From Methylophilus sp. QUAN (GTDB lineage Bacteria; Pseudomonadota; Gammaproteobacteria; Burkholderiales; Methylophilaceae): a stretch of DNA of 64,000 bases. Shown here in pieces: positions 36,849 through 46,848 of the stretch. Made by a program: the position numbers and the translations under genes. The notes beneath the pieces were generated by a model. That model was not told the origin of the DNA and did not search any database. It saw nothing but the letters and a program-made list of their open reading frames with translations. Location: NCBI RefSeq assembly GCF_015354445.1, contig NZ_JADKYT010000003.1, positions 372,001 to 436,000 of the forward strand, in the 5' to 3' direction. Each line of letters begins with the position of its first letter. Positions within the stretch are counted from its first letter, which is position 1.

Positions 36849-38132
36849 ATGTTACGTTTCAAACCATCTTACCTACTGGTCGGCCTGGCACTGTCAGGCT
36901 ATCACCTCAACAGTACAGCAGCGGGCTTCGCCCTGTTTGAACAAGGCGCAAGCGGCCTAGGCAATGCCTATGCCGGTGCTTCAGCCATTGCAGAAGATGC
37001 GAGCACCATTTTCTTTAACCCGGCTAGCATGACTTACCTTGAAGGTCGCCAGATGGTCGGCGCCTTGCACCTGATCAAGACCAATGGTGATTTTGATGAC
37101 AAAAACAGTACACATGTCGCAGCTTATGCACGCGGAGGAGAAGGTGGAAATGTTGGTAGCCTCGCGGCCATCCCCAACCTGTTTTACAAACAAGATCTCA
37201 ACGAACGATTCAAGTTTGGTTTAGGTATCAGTACGCCATTTGGCCTCAAAACTGAATATGACAAAAACTGGCTGGGTCGCTTCCAGGCAGTCAAGTCCGA
37301 GCTAAAGACCATTAATATCAACCCGTCTCTAGCATGGAAACTGAATGACCAATGGTCATTTGGTGTTGGCGTCTCAGCCATGTGGGCACAGGCCGAACTC
37401 ACCAGCGCAGTCAATCTTTCCACTCTGGGGCTACCGGAATCATCAGTCAAAAATAAGGGCGACGATTGGGGCTTTGGCTACAACCTGGGGGCTATTTACC
37501 AAGTCACCCCTGACACCCGATTAGGTTTGGCATTCCGTTCAAAAGTGGAACAACACCTGAAAGGCGAAGCCACATCCCCTTTCACCTTGGCCAATGGCAA
37601 TCCAATACGGACACTAAATACCAATATCACAGCAGACTTAACTCTTCCCGAAACGCTCTCCTTCAGTAGCTTTAGCCACCTGGACGACCGTTGGGATTTA
37701 CTGGCGGACGTGACCTGGACGCGCTGGAGCCAATTCAAGACACTCACAATCATGCGTGACAATGGCTCCAATACAGAAGTAGGCTCAACCCAAGAACACT
37801 GGAACAACACGCTGCGCTATTCTCTGGGCGTCAACTATCGTTACACAGACACCTTAAAACTGCGTACCGGTGTTGCTTATGATGAAGAGGCCATTGATAA
37901 CAATCACAGAACACCGCGTATTCCTGGCAATGACCGCATTTGGCTGTCATTTGGCGCCAGCTGGCAATATAGTCCGCAGACTAAATTTGACGTCGGCTAC
38001 GCGCATCTTTTTATCAAAGAAGCGCGCATTTATGACGATCAGCAAAGCCCTGCGCCTGGCAAAGGAATTATTGCAGGTAAATATGACGGCAGTGCCGACA
38101 TCCTCAGCATGCAATTCACACACCAGTTCTAA
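36849..38132 (+). CDS. FadL/OmpP1/TodX family outer-membrane transporter
   Basis: 427-residue beta-barrel with signal peptide (about 1-24, ending STAA). The mature N-terminus GFALFEQGASGLGNAYAG and following AEDASTIFFNPASMTYL are the FadL family signature; the C-terminus ends in Phe (MQFTHQF), as barrel proteins do. It should carry hydrophobic compounds, such as fatty acids or aromatics, across the outer membrane. Single-gene unit, GGGGA before the ATG region, followed by a strong hairpin. Confidence 0.9.
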   Translation: MLRFKPSYLLVGLALSGYHLNSTAAGFALFEQGASGLGNAYAGASAIAEDASTIFFNPASMTYLEGRQMVGALHLIKTNGDFDDKNSTHVAAYARGGEGGNVGSLAAIPNLFYKQDLNERFKFGLGISTPFGLKTEYDKNWLGRFQAVKSELKTININPSLAWKLNDQWSFGVGVSAMWAQAELTSAVNLSTLGLPESSVKNKGDDWGFGYNLGAIYQVTPDTRLGLAFRSKVEQHLKGEATSPFTLANGNPIRTLNTNITADLTLPETLSFSSFSHLDDRWDLLADVTWTRWSQFKTLTIMRDNGSNTEVGSTQEHWNNTLRYSLGVNYRYTDTLKLRTGVAYDEEAIDNNHRTPRIPGNDRIWLSFGASWQYSPQTKFDVGYAHLFIKEARIYDDQQSPAPGKGIIAGKYDGSADILSMQFTHQF

Positions 38133-38161
38133 GCCGCTCTGGGCCTAGCAATACCACACGC

Positions 38162-38191
38162 CAGCCGTGATTGCCAATGGCATCACGGCTG
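38162..38191. terminator. Hairpin after the FadL gene
   Basis: CAGCCGTGAT (38162-38171) pairs with ATCACGGCTG (38182-38191), and inner GCC/GGC extends the stem with one bulge around loop AAT. There is no T-tract, so it is a weak intrinsic terminator or an mRNA 3'-end stabiliser. Confidence 0.6.
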
Positions 38192-38325
38192 ATTCCCGCG
38201 CCATGTCAGCAGCGTATCTTTCACCTTGTAAGTTTCATGTAAGCCGGTTGTCATTTAAACTTCATCTACCAGATTGAAAATGCGTGTCTTGAAACAACCC
38301 GAAACACCGCTTTTTAGGATAGAAG

Positions 38326-39789
38326 ATGACCATAGCGCACTTTTTCAAACTGGCTTTACTGCCGCTGGCAATTAGCCAGGCATTCGCAGCCCAGGCAGCA
38401 GACCAAGCCAGCACGACTTCACAAGAATCCCCTTCTCTTGTGTCCCGTTTCATGAATGATGACAATCCGTTCCGCATCAATTTCGATTTGGGCGACCATC
38501 CTTCTTACTTCCAGATATATGGCCTGGTCGATATCGGCCTGACCCATATCAATCACTCTCTGCCTGAGAACTATGAGTTAGCAAACAACTTCTACCCTTA
38601 CTCAGGTGCAAAAAAGACAGACAGAACCACCTCAAGAACTAACTGGGTGAATGGCGGCTGGCAAGGTTCACGCCTGGGCTTTAAAGGTGAGGTCGCCAAG
38701 CTGCAAGCATGGGACCACGATTTCAAGTTTATCTACCAACTGGAAGCCGGTTTTAATACGCTGGACATGAAACTGCACGATGCTGCACAAACCCTGGCTG
38801 ATAACTCCGGCACCAATGCCAACTCCAGCGTCAGCGCCAACTCATCCATGAACGGTGAATTGTTTACCCGCCAAGCCTGGGCAGGGATTGATGCTGGCTC
38901 ATGGGGTAAATTGACTTATGGTACGCAATACAACCCGTTCTTTGAAATCACCGTGACCTATGATCCTAACGGTAAGGCCGACAGCTTTTCACCACTGGGT
39001 GAGAGCGGCACCGTGGGTGGTGGTGGTGGCGTATCTGAAAACTCACGCATGAAAAACTCCATCAAGTATGCAAATACTTACGAGCTGGAAAGCCATGACA
39101 AAATCAATTACGCCGTGATCAACCAGTTCGGTAACTCAGCAGGCACCTCGCACGGCAACGGCTACACCACACAATTAGGCTACGAAAGCAGCGCATTCGG
39201 CGTGCAATTGGCTTATGACAGATTTTTTGATTCAGTGAAGTCAGGCATTGCTGGCGCTGGCAATCCTTTGGCCAATGACACTATTGCAGTATCCCTATAT
39301 AACACTCAGGCGGTATTGCTGACCGGCAGATGGATGCCGACCAAAGACCTGAAAATCATTGGTGGTGCGGAGTGGTATCAATTACAACCATCCTCCTCAC
39401 GCTCGATTGATTATCACTCTATCTATGATCAAACCGTGTTTGGTGGCGTAGCTAACTCGGCATTGAAACCAGGCTACAAACAGGATAACTATGTATATTA
39501 CCTGGGTGCCAACTTTGACTTTGCGCAACGCGTGCCTGCCCTGGCTGGCCTGACCACCTCCATCGGCTACTACCTGACAAAAGCGGACGCCATTGACGGC
39601 CCTACCGTTTCAACCAACTCACAGGGCAAGATTGATACCTGGACCGCCATGTTGGACTATAAACTGAACAAGCGTTTCGATACTTATCTGGCTTATACCA
39701 CCAACCACTTTTCAGGTGATAAATATCCAAGCGCTTCGAATTACACGAATGTGACCAGCTACGGTGCTGGGTTACGCATGAAGTTCTAA
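38326..39789 (+). CDS. Gram-negative general porin
   Basis: 487 residues. A signal peptide (ending AQAA) is followed by a passenger-like stretch to about residue 60. The 16-strand porin pattern follows: QIYGLVDIGLTHI, WQGSRLGFKGE, LFTRQAWAGIDAGSWGKLTYGTQ, and a final GLRMKF ending in Phe. It should allow diffusion of small solutes. Substrate specificity cannot be read. Longer than the usual 350-400 residue betaproteobacterial porin, with Gly-rich loop GGGGGVSENSR. Confidence 0.88.
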   Translation: MTIAHFFKLALLPLAISQAFAAQAADQASTTSQESPSLVSRFMNDDNPFRINFDLGDHPSYFQIYGLVDIGLTHINHSLPENYELANNFYPYSGAKKTDRTTSRTNWVNGGWQGSRLGFKGEVAKLQAWDHDFKFIYQLEAGFNTLDMKLHDAAQTLADNSGTNANSSVSANSSMNGELFTRQAWAGIDAGSWGKLTYGTQYNPFFEITVTYDPNGKADSFSPLGESGTVGGGGGVSENSRMKNSIKYANTYELESHDKINYAVINQFGNSAGTSHGNGYTTQLGYESSAFGVQLAYDRFFDSVKSGIAGAGNPLANDTIAVSLYNTQAVLLTGRWMPTKDLKIIGGAEWYQLQPSSSRSIDYHSIYDQTVFGGVANSALKPGYKQDNYVYYLGANFDFAQRVPALAGLTTSIGYYLTKADAIDGPTVSTNSQGKIDTWTAMLDYKLNKRFDTYLAYTTNHFSGDKYPSASNYTNVTSYGAGLRMKF

Positions 39790-39804
39790 CACAAGCGTTG
39801 AAAC

Positions 39805-39838
39805 AAAAAAGACTCAAGCATGTGCTTGAGTCTTTTTT
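39805..39838. terminator. Bidirectional terminator between porin and PEP-CTERM genes
   Basis: AAAAAAGACTCAAGCA (39805-39820) and TGCTTGAGTCTTTTTT (39823-39838) are a perfect 16-bp inverted repeat with T-runs on both strands, serving the convergent genes. Confidence 0.95.
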
Positions 39839-39853
39839 GTTGCCGGGCGCCTA

Positions 39854-40780
39854 TCAGACGAGAGACTGACGTCTGCGTGCCAACAGACCAACAAACGCCA
39901 AACCAGCCAGCAACATGCCATAAGTTTCTGGTTCAGGCACTGGGGTTACCACCAGGCCGGTGATTTCTGTGGGTTTGAACATACCGGTCACATTGACCTG
40001 GGTATTGCTATTCCAAGTCTTGGCAATCACATTGCCGTTAATTGCGCCATTATTACCCGTAATCTCTGCCAGCGGCGCCAGTATAGTCCCTGTCGCACCA
40101 GAGCCAGTACTCAATGCCGTGGCTTGATAAAAGTTATATACCACATTAAAACCATACTTGCTAAAGTCGGTGCCGGTGCCGCCATTAAAGGTCAAGCCAA
40201 AGCCTGAAATATTCAAGATAATGGTCTGGCCGTTAGCAAAGCCACTGAATGTTGTATTGTTTGCAGCGCTGAAAAAACTGCCATCAATGTCAAAAATCTG
40301 TGCATCCGTGTTGTTGCTGGCGGTCAGTTGCAAACCACCGTAGTTGTAAGTCGCAGTCCCCGTATTCGTCAGGGCATTGAGACTGGTAGACAGATTTTGC
40401 AAATAAGTACGCTCATTGGCAAAATTGATTGGGTCGCTGTCAGTATAACTGCCGCTGAAACCAAAATTTGCAGTGCTACGCGTCCCGCCGACATCAATAT
40501 TACCGTTCTTCACGCTACCATTTTTAAAGGTCAGGTCATTTGCGACCACCAGCGCATTGCCAGCCACCGCTTTATTGAGCTCATTCACAGAGTAATTGGC
40601 AACATCAAAACTGCCGCCAACAGCGACGGCGCCCTCTACATCGCTCGCTCTGCTAGTAAAATCTTCAAATACAAACACATTAAACTGGCCAGCTACGCCA
40701 AAATCCAGCACATCGGCCGAGGCTGCCATGCTTTGCATTGCAAGTGTGGCAATAACCGCGCTTTTGAACATCCAATTCAT
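39854..40780 (-). CDS. Choice-of-anchor A family protein with PEP-CTERM sorting signal
   Basis: 308 residues with signal peptide (about 1-22, ending ASA). The body (about 25-275) fits the choice-of-anchor A domain: FNVFVFEDFTSRASDVEGAVAVGG near the start and later GSGATGTILAPLAEITGNNGAINGNVIA. The C-terminus has VPEPETYGMLLAGL, a hydrophobic helix and RRR, a PEP-CTERM tail that an exosortase (EpsH/XrtA type) would process in exopolysaccharide-making bacteria. No exosortase is in the window. Likely secreted to the cell surface or matrix. Confidence 0.88.
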   Translation of the reverse strand: MNWMFKSAVIATLAMQSMAASADVLDFGVAGQFNVFVFEDFTSRASDVEGAVAVGGSFDVANYSVNELNKAVAGNALVVANDLTFKNGSVKNGNIDVGGTRSTANFGFSGSYTDSDPINFANERTYLQNLSTSLNALTNTGTATYNYGGLQLTASNNTDAQIFDIDGSFFSAANNTTFSGFANGQTIILNISGFGLTFNGGTGTDFSKYGFNVVYNFYQATALSTGSGATGTILAPLAEITGNNGAINGNVIAKTWNSNTQVNVTGMFKPTEITGLVVTPVPEPETYGMLLAGLAFVGLLARRRQSLV

Positions 40781-40912
40781 ACATCACCCTTTAATAGCCA
40801 AATAATCGTCATCATAAATAATGTTTTATGATCGTTTAAGTGACTTATAACACTTTTACTTCTGGCCTCAGATAGCCCATTCGGGTAAATCCGTTTCTAC
40901 ACAGGCAGTTAA

Positions 40913-43552
40913 CTACCTGGCAATGGCCGCTTCGCGAGACTGCTGCACCAGCATTTGCTCAAAAGCATCCGCTGGCACTGGCGGTGAATAGAAGAAACCT
41001 TGTGCATAGTCGCAATGAATATCCATCAGCAAGTCACGCTGTAGCGCAGTCTCTACACCTTCGGCAATGACTTTCAAGCCCAATTTATGCGCCATCACAA
41101 TAATCGCTTCGCAAAGCACGTAGCTTTCATTACCTTCGTTAAGGTTTCGGGTGAATGACTGGTCAATCTTGAGATAGTCAATATCAAACTTGCTGAGATA
41201 GGAAAGCGAAGAGTAGCCAGTACCGAAATCATCAATCGCGACCTGGATGCCCATGTCCCTAAATTGCAGCAAACGCTCTTCGACCACTGGATCCGGATTA
41301 AGCAGCAAGCCTTCGGTGATTTCCACCACGATACGCTTACCCTCTACGCCCATGGCACGCAAAGCGTGTACCCAGTCATTCTGCAAATTGAATTGCTCAA
41401 CAAACTGCACCGGCGATTTATTGACACTGATGGCAAAGTCATCGCCCATCAATGGCTGCCATTGTATGGCGCGCTGCGCGGCCTGATGGAAAATCCAGTC
41501 GCCCATGGCAATAATGTCACCGGTCTCTTCTGCCACCGGGATAAACAAAGCAGGGCTAATCAGGCCGCGCTCTGGATGCTGCCAGCGCATCAGGGCTTCG
41601 GCCTTGATAATCTTGCCATCATGCAAACTGACGATAGGCTGGTAGTAGTCACGCAACTCATTATTTTCCAGCGCAGTGCGCAAATCACGCGCAAGGTTGA
41701 CGCGTTGTGACAACGCATCCCTGATGGCCAATGAGAAGAAACGCACACTATTACGGCCGCGGCTTTTGGCATCGTACATGGCCTGATCGGCATGCTGAAT
41801 CATTTCTTCAGCGTGTACAGCATCATCAGGATATTGGCTGATGCCGATACTGACTGTCACAAACACGCGTTCGCCACCTAAAATATAGGCCTTGGAAATA
41901 TCCTGCATCAGTTGGCTACACAAGGCATGCAGGTCGGCATGCAGGCCTTCCGGCACAATAATGGCAAACTCGTCGCCCCCCAGCCTGGCCACCGTCGCCG
42001 CTGCGAGCACGCACTGGCGGATACGTTGCCCGACCTCTGCCAGCAACTCATCTCCGCGTCGGTGACCCAAGCTGTCATTAACTTCCTTGAAGCGGTCAAG
42101 ATCGAGCAACAGCAAGGTTAAACGCTGCTGCGTGGCAGTGGCTTCTGCCAATGCCTCTTTTATTTGCTGATGAAAATAGTGCCGGTTAGGCAATTCGGTC
42201 AGGCTATCGTAATTGGCCTGACGCCAAATGGCCGCTTCGGCCTGTTTTTTATCCGTGATATCAATATGCGTCCCGCGCATCATCGCAGGCTCACCTGCCG
42301 GCGTGCGTGAAATCAAACGGCCACGATCGACAATCCACACCCAATGCCCCGCTTTATGCCGCATGCGGATATCGCACTCATAAAACTCGATTTCTCCCTG
42401 CAAATGGCGTGCGACTAGCGTCATCGATGTTTGCCAGTCATCAGGGTGCGTCAGGCGCTTTGCTGTTTCGAGATTATGCGGAATCAACTCCTCGAGGCTA
42501 TATCCGAGGATCTCTGCCCAGCGCCGGTTAAACTGAAACTGGCCAGTCTCCACATTCCATTCCCAAGTCCCGGCCCGGGTCGCATCAATAATATCGGTGA
42601 GGCGCAAACGCTCAAGCTCTAACTCTTCACGCTTATTTTGTATTTCAGCCGTTTTTCTTTTGACAGCTACCCGCAGCATGACAATCAGCAAAACGAGCGT
42701 CAACGCCACAACGACAATCAGCACCAGCACAATCTTTACCTGCCTGGAAGTCTCGCCGCGCTGCAAAGGGCTGCCTTTCCATTTAGCTTCCAGTGCAGCC
42801 ATGTCTGCCGGGCTGATTGCATCTGCACCACGCGCAATCAGGTTCAGCATTTGGGTATTGCCCTTTTTCACTGCGCGATGAAATTTTCCCTGATACAGCG
42901 TAAATGCACGCAGAATCTGGCTATCAGCATCCATGCGGTACAAATAGTAACTGGCAGGATAATCGTCCATGCAGACGATTTTGACCTGGCCGTTTAAGGT
43001 CGCCTGAATAATCTCTTCATAATTGTTATACAGTCGGAACGACTTCACACCAGCGTCTTTGAGCCTGAAGATGCATCCATCGCCTTTTTGCACCCCGACG
43101 GTGAATCCGCTCAGCCCGCCTGGCGCCACCAATCCACTCAGGCTCTCATGCACATAGATCCCAACCGGAACGGTGGCATAAGCAGGGGTAAACGTATAAG
43201 TCTGCTCTCGCTCCGGGTTGCGGAAGATCATTTCAATCACATCGGCATGACCGCTTAACAATTGCTGCTGCGCCTGCTCCCAGGCGGTCGAGAGCAGCGT
43301 CACCTTGACGCCGGTCCGTTGCTCCCACAGCTTCCAGTAATCAACCACGATGCCCACCGTATTGCCATTGGCATCCTTGAATAAATAGGGCGGATAATTA
43401 TCGTCACTGATCACGGTGATGGCATTGTCTTCTGCCCATACCGTAGACGCGACGATGCCTACGCCCAGCAGGACGCAGCAGAGCAAGCGGCAAAACCAAG
43501 ACAGAACGCGATAGACACGGCGCCGTGCAGGCCTGGCTGCAAAGTTATTCAT
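40913..43552 (-). CDS. Periplasmic solute-binding domain, PAS, GGDEF and EAL signalling protein
   Basis: About 879 residues from ATG 43552; an upstream TTG at 43585 is possible and neither start has a clear ribosome binding site. N-terminal signal anchor, then an SBP_bac_3-type sensor (DNYPPYLFKDANGNTVG, later EAKWKGSP), TM near 280-300, PAS with PAC (about 335-455), GGDEF intact in VARLGGDEFAIIVPE and EAL intact in KAEALMRWQHPERG with IDDFGTGYSSLSYL. The inhibitory RxxD is missing. The binding domain suggests that an amino-acid-like ligand controls cyclic-di-GMP levels. Confidence 0.9.
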   Translation of the reverse strand: MNNFAARPARRRVYRVLSWFCRLLCCVLLGVGIVASTVWAEDNAITVISDDNYPPYLFKDANGNTVGIVVDYWKLWEQRTGVKVTLLSTAWEQAQQQLLSGHADVIEMIFRNPEREQTYTFTPAYATVPVGIYVHESLSGLVAPGGLSGFTVGVQKGDGCIFRLKDAGVKSFRLYNNYEEIIQATLNGQVKIVCMDDYPASYYLYRMDADSQILRAFTLYQGKFHRAVKKGNTQMLNLIARGADAISPADMAALEAKWKGSPLQRGETSRQVKIVLVLIVVVALTLVLLIVMLRVAVKRKTAEIQNKREELELERLRLTDIIDATRAGTWEWNVETGQFQFNRRWAEILGYSLEELIPHNLETAKRLTHPDDWQTSMTLVARHLQGEIEFYECDIRMRHKAGHWVWIVDRGRLISRTPAGEPAMMRGTHIDITDKKQAEAAIWRQANYDSLTELPNRHYFHQQIKEALAEATATQQRLTLLLLDLDRFKEVNDSLGHRRGDELLAEVGQRIRQCVLAAATVARLGGDEFAIIVPEGLHADLHALCSQLMQDISKAYILGGERVFVTVSIGISQYPDDAVHAEEMIQHADQAMYDAKSRGRNSVRFFSLAIRDALSQRVNLARDLRTALENNELRDYYQPIVSLHDGKIIKAEALMRWQHPERGLISPALFIPVAEETGDIIAMGDWIFHQAAQRAIQWQPLMGDDFAISVNKSPVQFVEQFNLQNDWVHALRAMGVEGKRIVVEITEGLLLNPDPVVEERLLQFRDMGIQVAIDDFGTGYSSLSYLSKFDIDYLKIDQSFTRNLNEGNESYVLCEAIIVMAHKLGLKVIAEGVETALQRDLLMDIHCDYAQGFFYSPPVPADAFEQMLVQQSREAAIAR

Positions 43553-43685
43553 GGGTAATGAGGTGTACACCCTGCAATTGGTCAAAAAGACGGTTATGAG
43601 TATTATCGACAGAATAATACAAACATTTACGACAATTGTCTTTTACAGTACGTTAAACGGGCACAGATGAACGCGAACTCCAATC

Positions 43686-43717
43686 AAAAAAGGCGCCAGG
43701 AAAATCCTGAACGCCTT
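43686..43717 (-). terminator. Terminator after the PPOX gene at 43.8 kb
   Basis: On the minus strand AAGGCG (complement of 43712-43717), an inner CAGGA/TCCTG stem and CGCCTT form a hairpin followed by TTTTTT (complement of 43686-43691). Confidence 0.85.
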
Positions 43718-43751
43718 GCTGAAACGGTGTTAAGAGCAGTTGCAGCGGATG

Positions 43752-44411
43752 CTACACATCTGGTGCGCCGGCTTTGATTTTTGCGATCCAGTCTTCTACC
43801 TGGATAAAACCAGCCGCCTGGGCCTTTTGGGCATCCTCTTCAGAAATCACATCCTGCACAAACTCCAACCGCTTCCACTCAGCCAAAGGCGTTTTACATT
43901 GGGCACTGGGCACATAGCGTGAAGCACTGTCTCGTGTATAGCGGTGAATATAGCGCGGGCAGTTCTGCCACAGCTCGGACAACGTCACTTTGACCACAAA
44001 TTCAGCTTCCTGGTACAAAGCCAGCAGCACAGGGTCTGTGGATACCTGGCTCACTCCTTGCAAGCGTATGCGGTGCGGGCGCTCAAAAGACATAAACAAC
44101 ATGCCAATATCTGCATTCTCGACCATATTGCCAACCGAAAGCTGCATACCATTACCGTTGTATATCGGAAAAATCAGTGTTTTGTCATCAATCACGCGCA
44201 CAAAACCAGTAAAGCCACCTTTATATGAGACGGTTGGCCGTCCGTTATGATCCACCGTAGACAGGAAAAACATATCCAGCGACTCTATAAATCCTTTGGC
44301 ATCGTCATCAATCTCCGTCTTGCAGGCGATTTCTTCAATGCGGTCAGCCAGCTTCCTGGTGCCTTGCTCATCCTGCACCTTGCGATGCGTTTCTCCAAAC
44401 AAACGACTCAT
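43752..44411 (-). CDS. Pyridoxamine 5'-phosphate oxidase-like FMN protein
   Basis: 219 residues of the split-barrel flavin-binding type, close to the MSMEG_1061 family: FFLSTVDHNGRPTVSYKGG, ADIGMLFMSFERPHRIRLQG and CPRYIHRYT. These proteins bind FMN or F420-like flavins and reduce small substrates; the substrate is unknown. GGAGAGGG precedes the ATG. A TCCTACAAT, partly matching the element found upstream of the small genes at 47-56 kb, lies about 90 bp upstream on the same strand. Confidence 0.82.
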   Translation of the reverse strand: MSRLFGETHRKVQDEQGTRKLADRIEEIACKTEIDDDAKGFIESLDMFFLSTVDHNGRPTVSYKGGFTGFVRVIDDKTLIFPIYNGNGMQLSVGNMVENADIGMLFMSFERPHRIRLQGVSQVSTDPVLLALYQEAEFVVKVTLSELWQNCPRYIHRYTRDSASRYVPSAQCKTPLAEWKRLEFVQDVISEEDAQKAQAAGFIQVEDWIAKIKAGAPDV

Positions 44412-44528
44412 ATTACCCTCTCCAGAATCATGAATAATGTGCGTTGCCAGTTCTTGCCAATGTACTGGACGCTGAGTTCAAACTCACCTCAGACGGGACT
44501 ATTGTAGGAGCTTCAGGCAGGACTGTCA

Positions 44529-45287
44529 TTAAAACACCCGGATTAACCGGAAACTCCACAAACGTTGCGTTTTATCCGGATGATCCAGCGTAGACCAGGC
44601 GGTGCCCAACTGCACCGTGTAAGACTGGCTGGCATCATAATGCAGCTGCGGCGTCAGCCGGTAGCGCCAGGTGCCGCCACTACTCACTTCCTGGTTCAGT
44701 TCCAGGCCCAAGGTCAGACGCGGCGAGACGTCATAGAAAACGGTGTTATTCAACAAATAATCCACTTGGGCACTGCGGTTGATGTCGTGCACACGCAGAC
44801 CCAGCATACTCAACGACGACCATTGGCCCTCCCATTTCAAGGCATGAATATACGTCGCATCAGCAGACACGGCTTTAGTATGCTTATTGACGTCGACAAA
44901 TGCCTGCCAACCGTTGGCCATGCCTTGCGCTTCATCAATGTTCAATGTTTGCTGAATCGCCACTTTATAACGTTCATGGCTGGCATTCTCAAACGGCAGC
45001 TCGATCTCAATCGCCAGGTCATCTGCCAGGCCGTACTCTAACTCTGGCGCCCAATTAATATCGCCGGTATAGGGGTTATAGTCACCCAGCGCATTGATTT
45101 CCATTTCGCCCTGCCTGACGCCCAAAGGACGCACCAGGTCGTAGACCATGGGCTCCGGAATGCGAGACAGCCGCGTACTATGCGCAGCATCAGGCTCGGC
45201 AAAGCGTGGTTCAAGATTGATATCGGAGGCGTAAAGCGGCGAACAGGCCACCAGGCTGGCAACCAACAGAACATCAGTGCACTTCAT
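44529..45287 (-). CDS. Putative outer-membrane beta-barrel protein
   Basis: About 252 residues from ATG 45287 (a TTG precedes it). Signal sequence about 1-21. Beta-rich alternating pattern (LEYGLADDLAIEIELPFE, LTLGLELNQEVSSGGTWRYRLTPQL) and C-terminal Phe suggest a small outer-membrane barrel, like the transporter/MetA-pathway phenol-degradation group. No specific function is recognised. No ribosome binding site is obvious. It lies alone between two minus-strand genes. Confidence 0.6.
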   Translation of the reverse strand: MKCTDVLLVASLVACSPLYASDINLEPRFAEPDAAHSTRLSRIPEPMVYDLVRPLGVRQGEMEINALGDYNPYTGDINWAPELEYGLADDLAIEIELPFENASHERYKVAIQQTLNIDEAQGMANGWQAFVDVNKHTKAVSADATYIHALKWEGQWSSLSMLGLRVHDINRSAQVDYLLNNTVFYDVSPRLTLGLELNQEVSSGGTWRYRLTPQLHYDASQSYTVQLGTAWSTLDHPDKTQRLWSFRLIRVF

Positions 45288-45350
45288 CAATACATTTACA
45301 TCAATAAAAATGCCATACTAACACGCTGAGCGCGTGCAATAAACGTTGGT

Positions 45351-46694
45351 TTATTTCCAGAGGCTGTAAGTATTCCTGCCGGTATGCTTGGCCTGGTAAA
45401 GCGCCATGTCCGCTTGTTTAAGCAGTTGCTTTAAGGTGACATCCGATAAAGGATCATACAAGGTGAGTCCAACACTCAGGTGCACGGCGATTTCATGATC
45501 ATTAATCAGCATCGGCACATTGAAAATATCCAGCAACTTGGTTGCGACTTTGATCAGGCCTTGCTCGGACAATTGATCTTTGACCACAATCACAAACTCG
45601 TCCCCTCCGAGACGGCTGACTGTATCCATGTCACGGATATTGGATTTCAACCTGACAGCGACCGCTTTAATGACTTCATCGCCCACATCATGACCATACT
45701 GGTCGTTAATAGCTTTGAAATGGTCTACATCCAGCGCCATGAGGCCGAATCTTTTGTGATCGCGTTTGGCTTCTGAGTGTGCATAGTTCAGGCGGCTTTC
45801 GAGCAGACGACGATTGGGCAAGCCGGTCAGGCTGTCCATTAATGCACCCTCGGACAAATAATAACGCTCCTGGGCAAAGAAGTAGGCGATGCCGCCTACC
45901 AGCAGGCTTAACAATACACTCAAGACGATACCGAGGCTGCGCCCGGGCAGGTCATGGCTTCTTTTATTCTCAATGGCCCATTCCCATTTGCCATTGGGCA
46001 CTTCGCTTTGCTGAATGAAGATGTTTTTCTGACTAAACAACGCCGCATCGCCATGAAACACGCGCTTCTGATCCGCAGTCCTGATCGCAAATGAGAATTG
46101 GGGATTTTGCACATTCTGAAAAGCGGCTTGCAAAAAACTATGGGTATCAATCACCGTCGACATAATGCCCCAGTAGTGACCATCGACAAAAATCGGGAAG
46201 CGGTAAATCATGCCGTTACCGCCCTGTATCAAATCCAACGGGCCATCCAGCACGCCTTGACGAGAGTCAATCGCCAGTTTCACTTTAGGCCACTGCGAGG
46301 CAACCTCACGATAATCGATGCCGATAATCTGCTCATTGCCCTTTTCAGGATAAACATAGGTGAGCTTGTAATTCACAGCCACGGCCAGGTTTCTGACATG
46401 ATGCGCATTGGACCAGAGATCAGCGAGTATCGCCTGCATCTTCTCCTGCTCTAATTCGTTCCGGTAGACCTTGATAAAACTGGACAAGCCATTAGAAATA
46501 AATAGCAGGGAATTTAATTCACGATCCAGCTCAGCACGCAGCAGACTGCCATAAGACGCGGCTTCAAGATAAGCTTCGCCCTCAGCTTTCTGGCGCTGGT
46601 AATCCAGCAGGAAATGCCAAAACAAAAAAGCCAACATTGCCGCAAATGTAGCAATCAGTTGGCTTTTAAATGTTTGGCTAAGTTTCGGACGCAC
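45351..46694 (-). CDS. CHASE-type sensor diguanylate cyclase
   Basis: 447 residues from a GTG start. TM1 about 10-28, a periplasmic CHASE-like domain about 60-230 (VNYKLTYVYPEKGNEQIIGID, GMIYRFPIFVDGHYWG), TM2 about 255-272, GGDEF about 285-447. GGDEF is intact in VSRLGGDEFVIVVKD, and the inhibitory RxxD (RDMD) sits five residues before it. No EAL domain. A product-inhibited diguanylate cyclase that makes cyclic-di-GMP is the likely activity; the ligand of the sensor domain is unknown. Confidence 0.9.
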   Translation of the reverse strand: MRPKLSQTFKSQLIATFAAMLAFLFWHFLLDYQRQKAEGEAYLEAASYGSLLRAELDRELNSLLFISNGLSSFIKVYRNELEQEKMQAILADLWSNAHHVRNLAVAVNYKLTYVYPEKGNEQIIGIDYREVASQWPKVKLAIDSRQGVLDGPLDLIQGGNGMIYRFPIFVDGHYWGIMSTVIDTHSFLQAAFQNVQNPQFSFAIRTADQKRVFHGDAALFSQKNIFIQQSEVPNGKWEWAIENKRSHDLPGRSLGIVLSVLLSLLVGGIAYFFAQERYYLSEGALMDSLTGLPNRRLLESRLNYAHSEAKRDHKRFGLMALDVDHFKAINDQYGHDVGDEVIKAVAVRLKSNIRDMDTVSRLGGDEFVIVVKDQLSEQGLIKVATKLLDIFNVPMLINDHEIAVHLSVGLTLYDPLSDVTLKQLLKQADMALYQAKHTGRNTYSLWK

Positions 46695-46848
46695 TGGCTC
46701 ACTTCACAAAAAGGTTCCATTTTGCATTCTACGCTAAGCTCATCCGACTCCTTTTGAGAAAGAGCAATAGGTTTACTCTTTAATCATTGAAAATGATTCA
46801 CGCGATCACTATCTCTTCAAGAAGTGTTATCACGAAGATCATTGTGCG

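Noticed and set aside
44495-44515. A fifth copy of the shared element upstream of the PPOX gene at 43.8 kb
   Set aside because: Only TCCTACAAT is kept; the ATTCAG half is missing. It is noted as a weak match but not counted.
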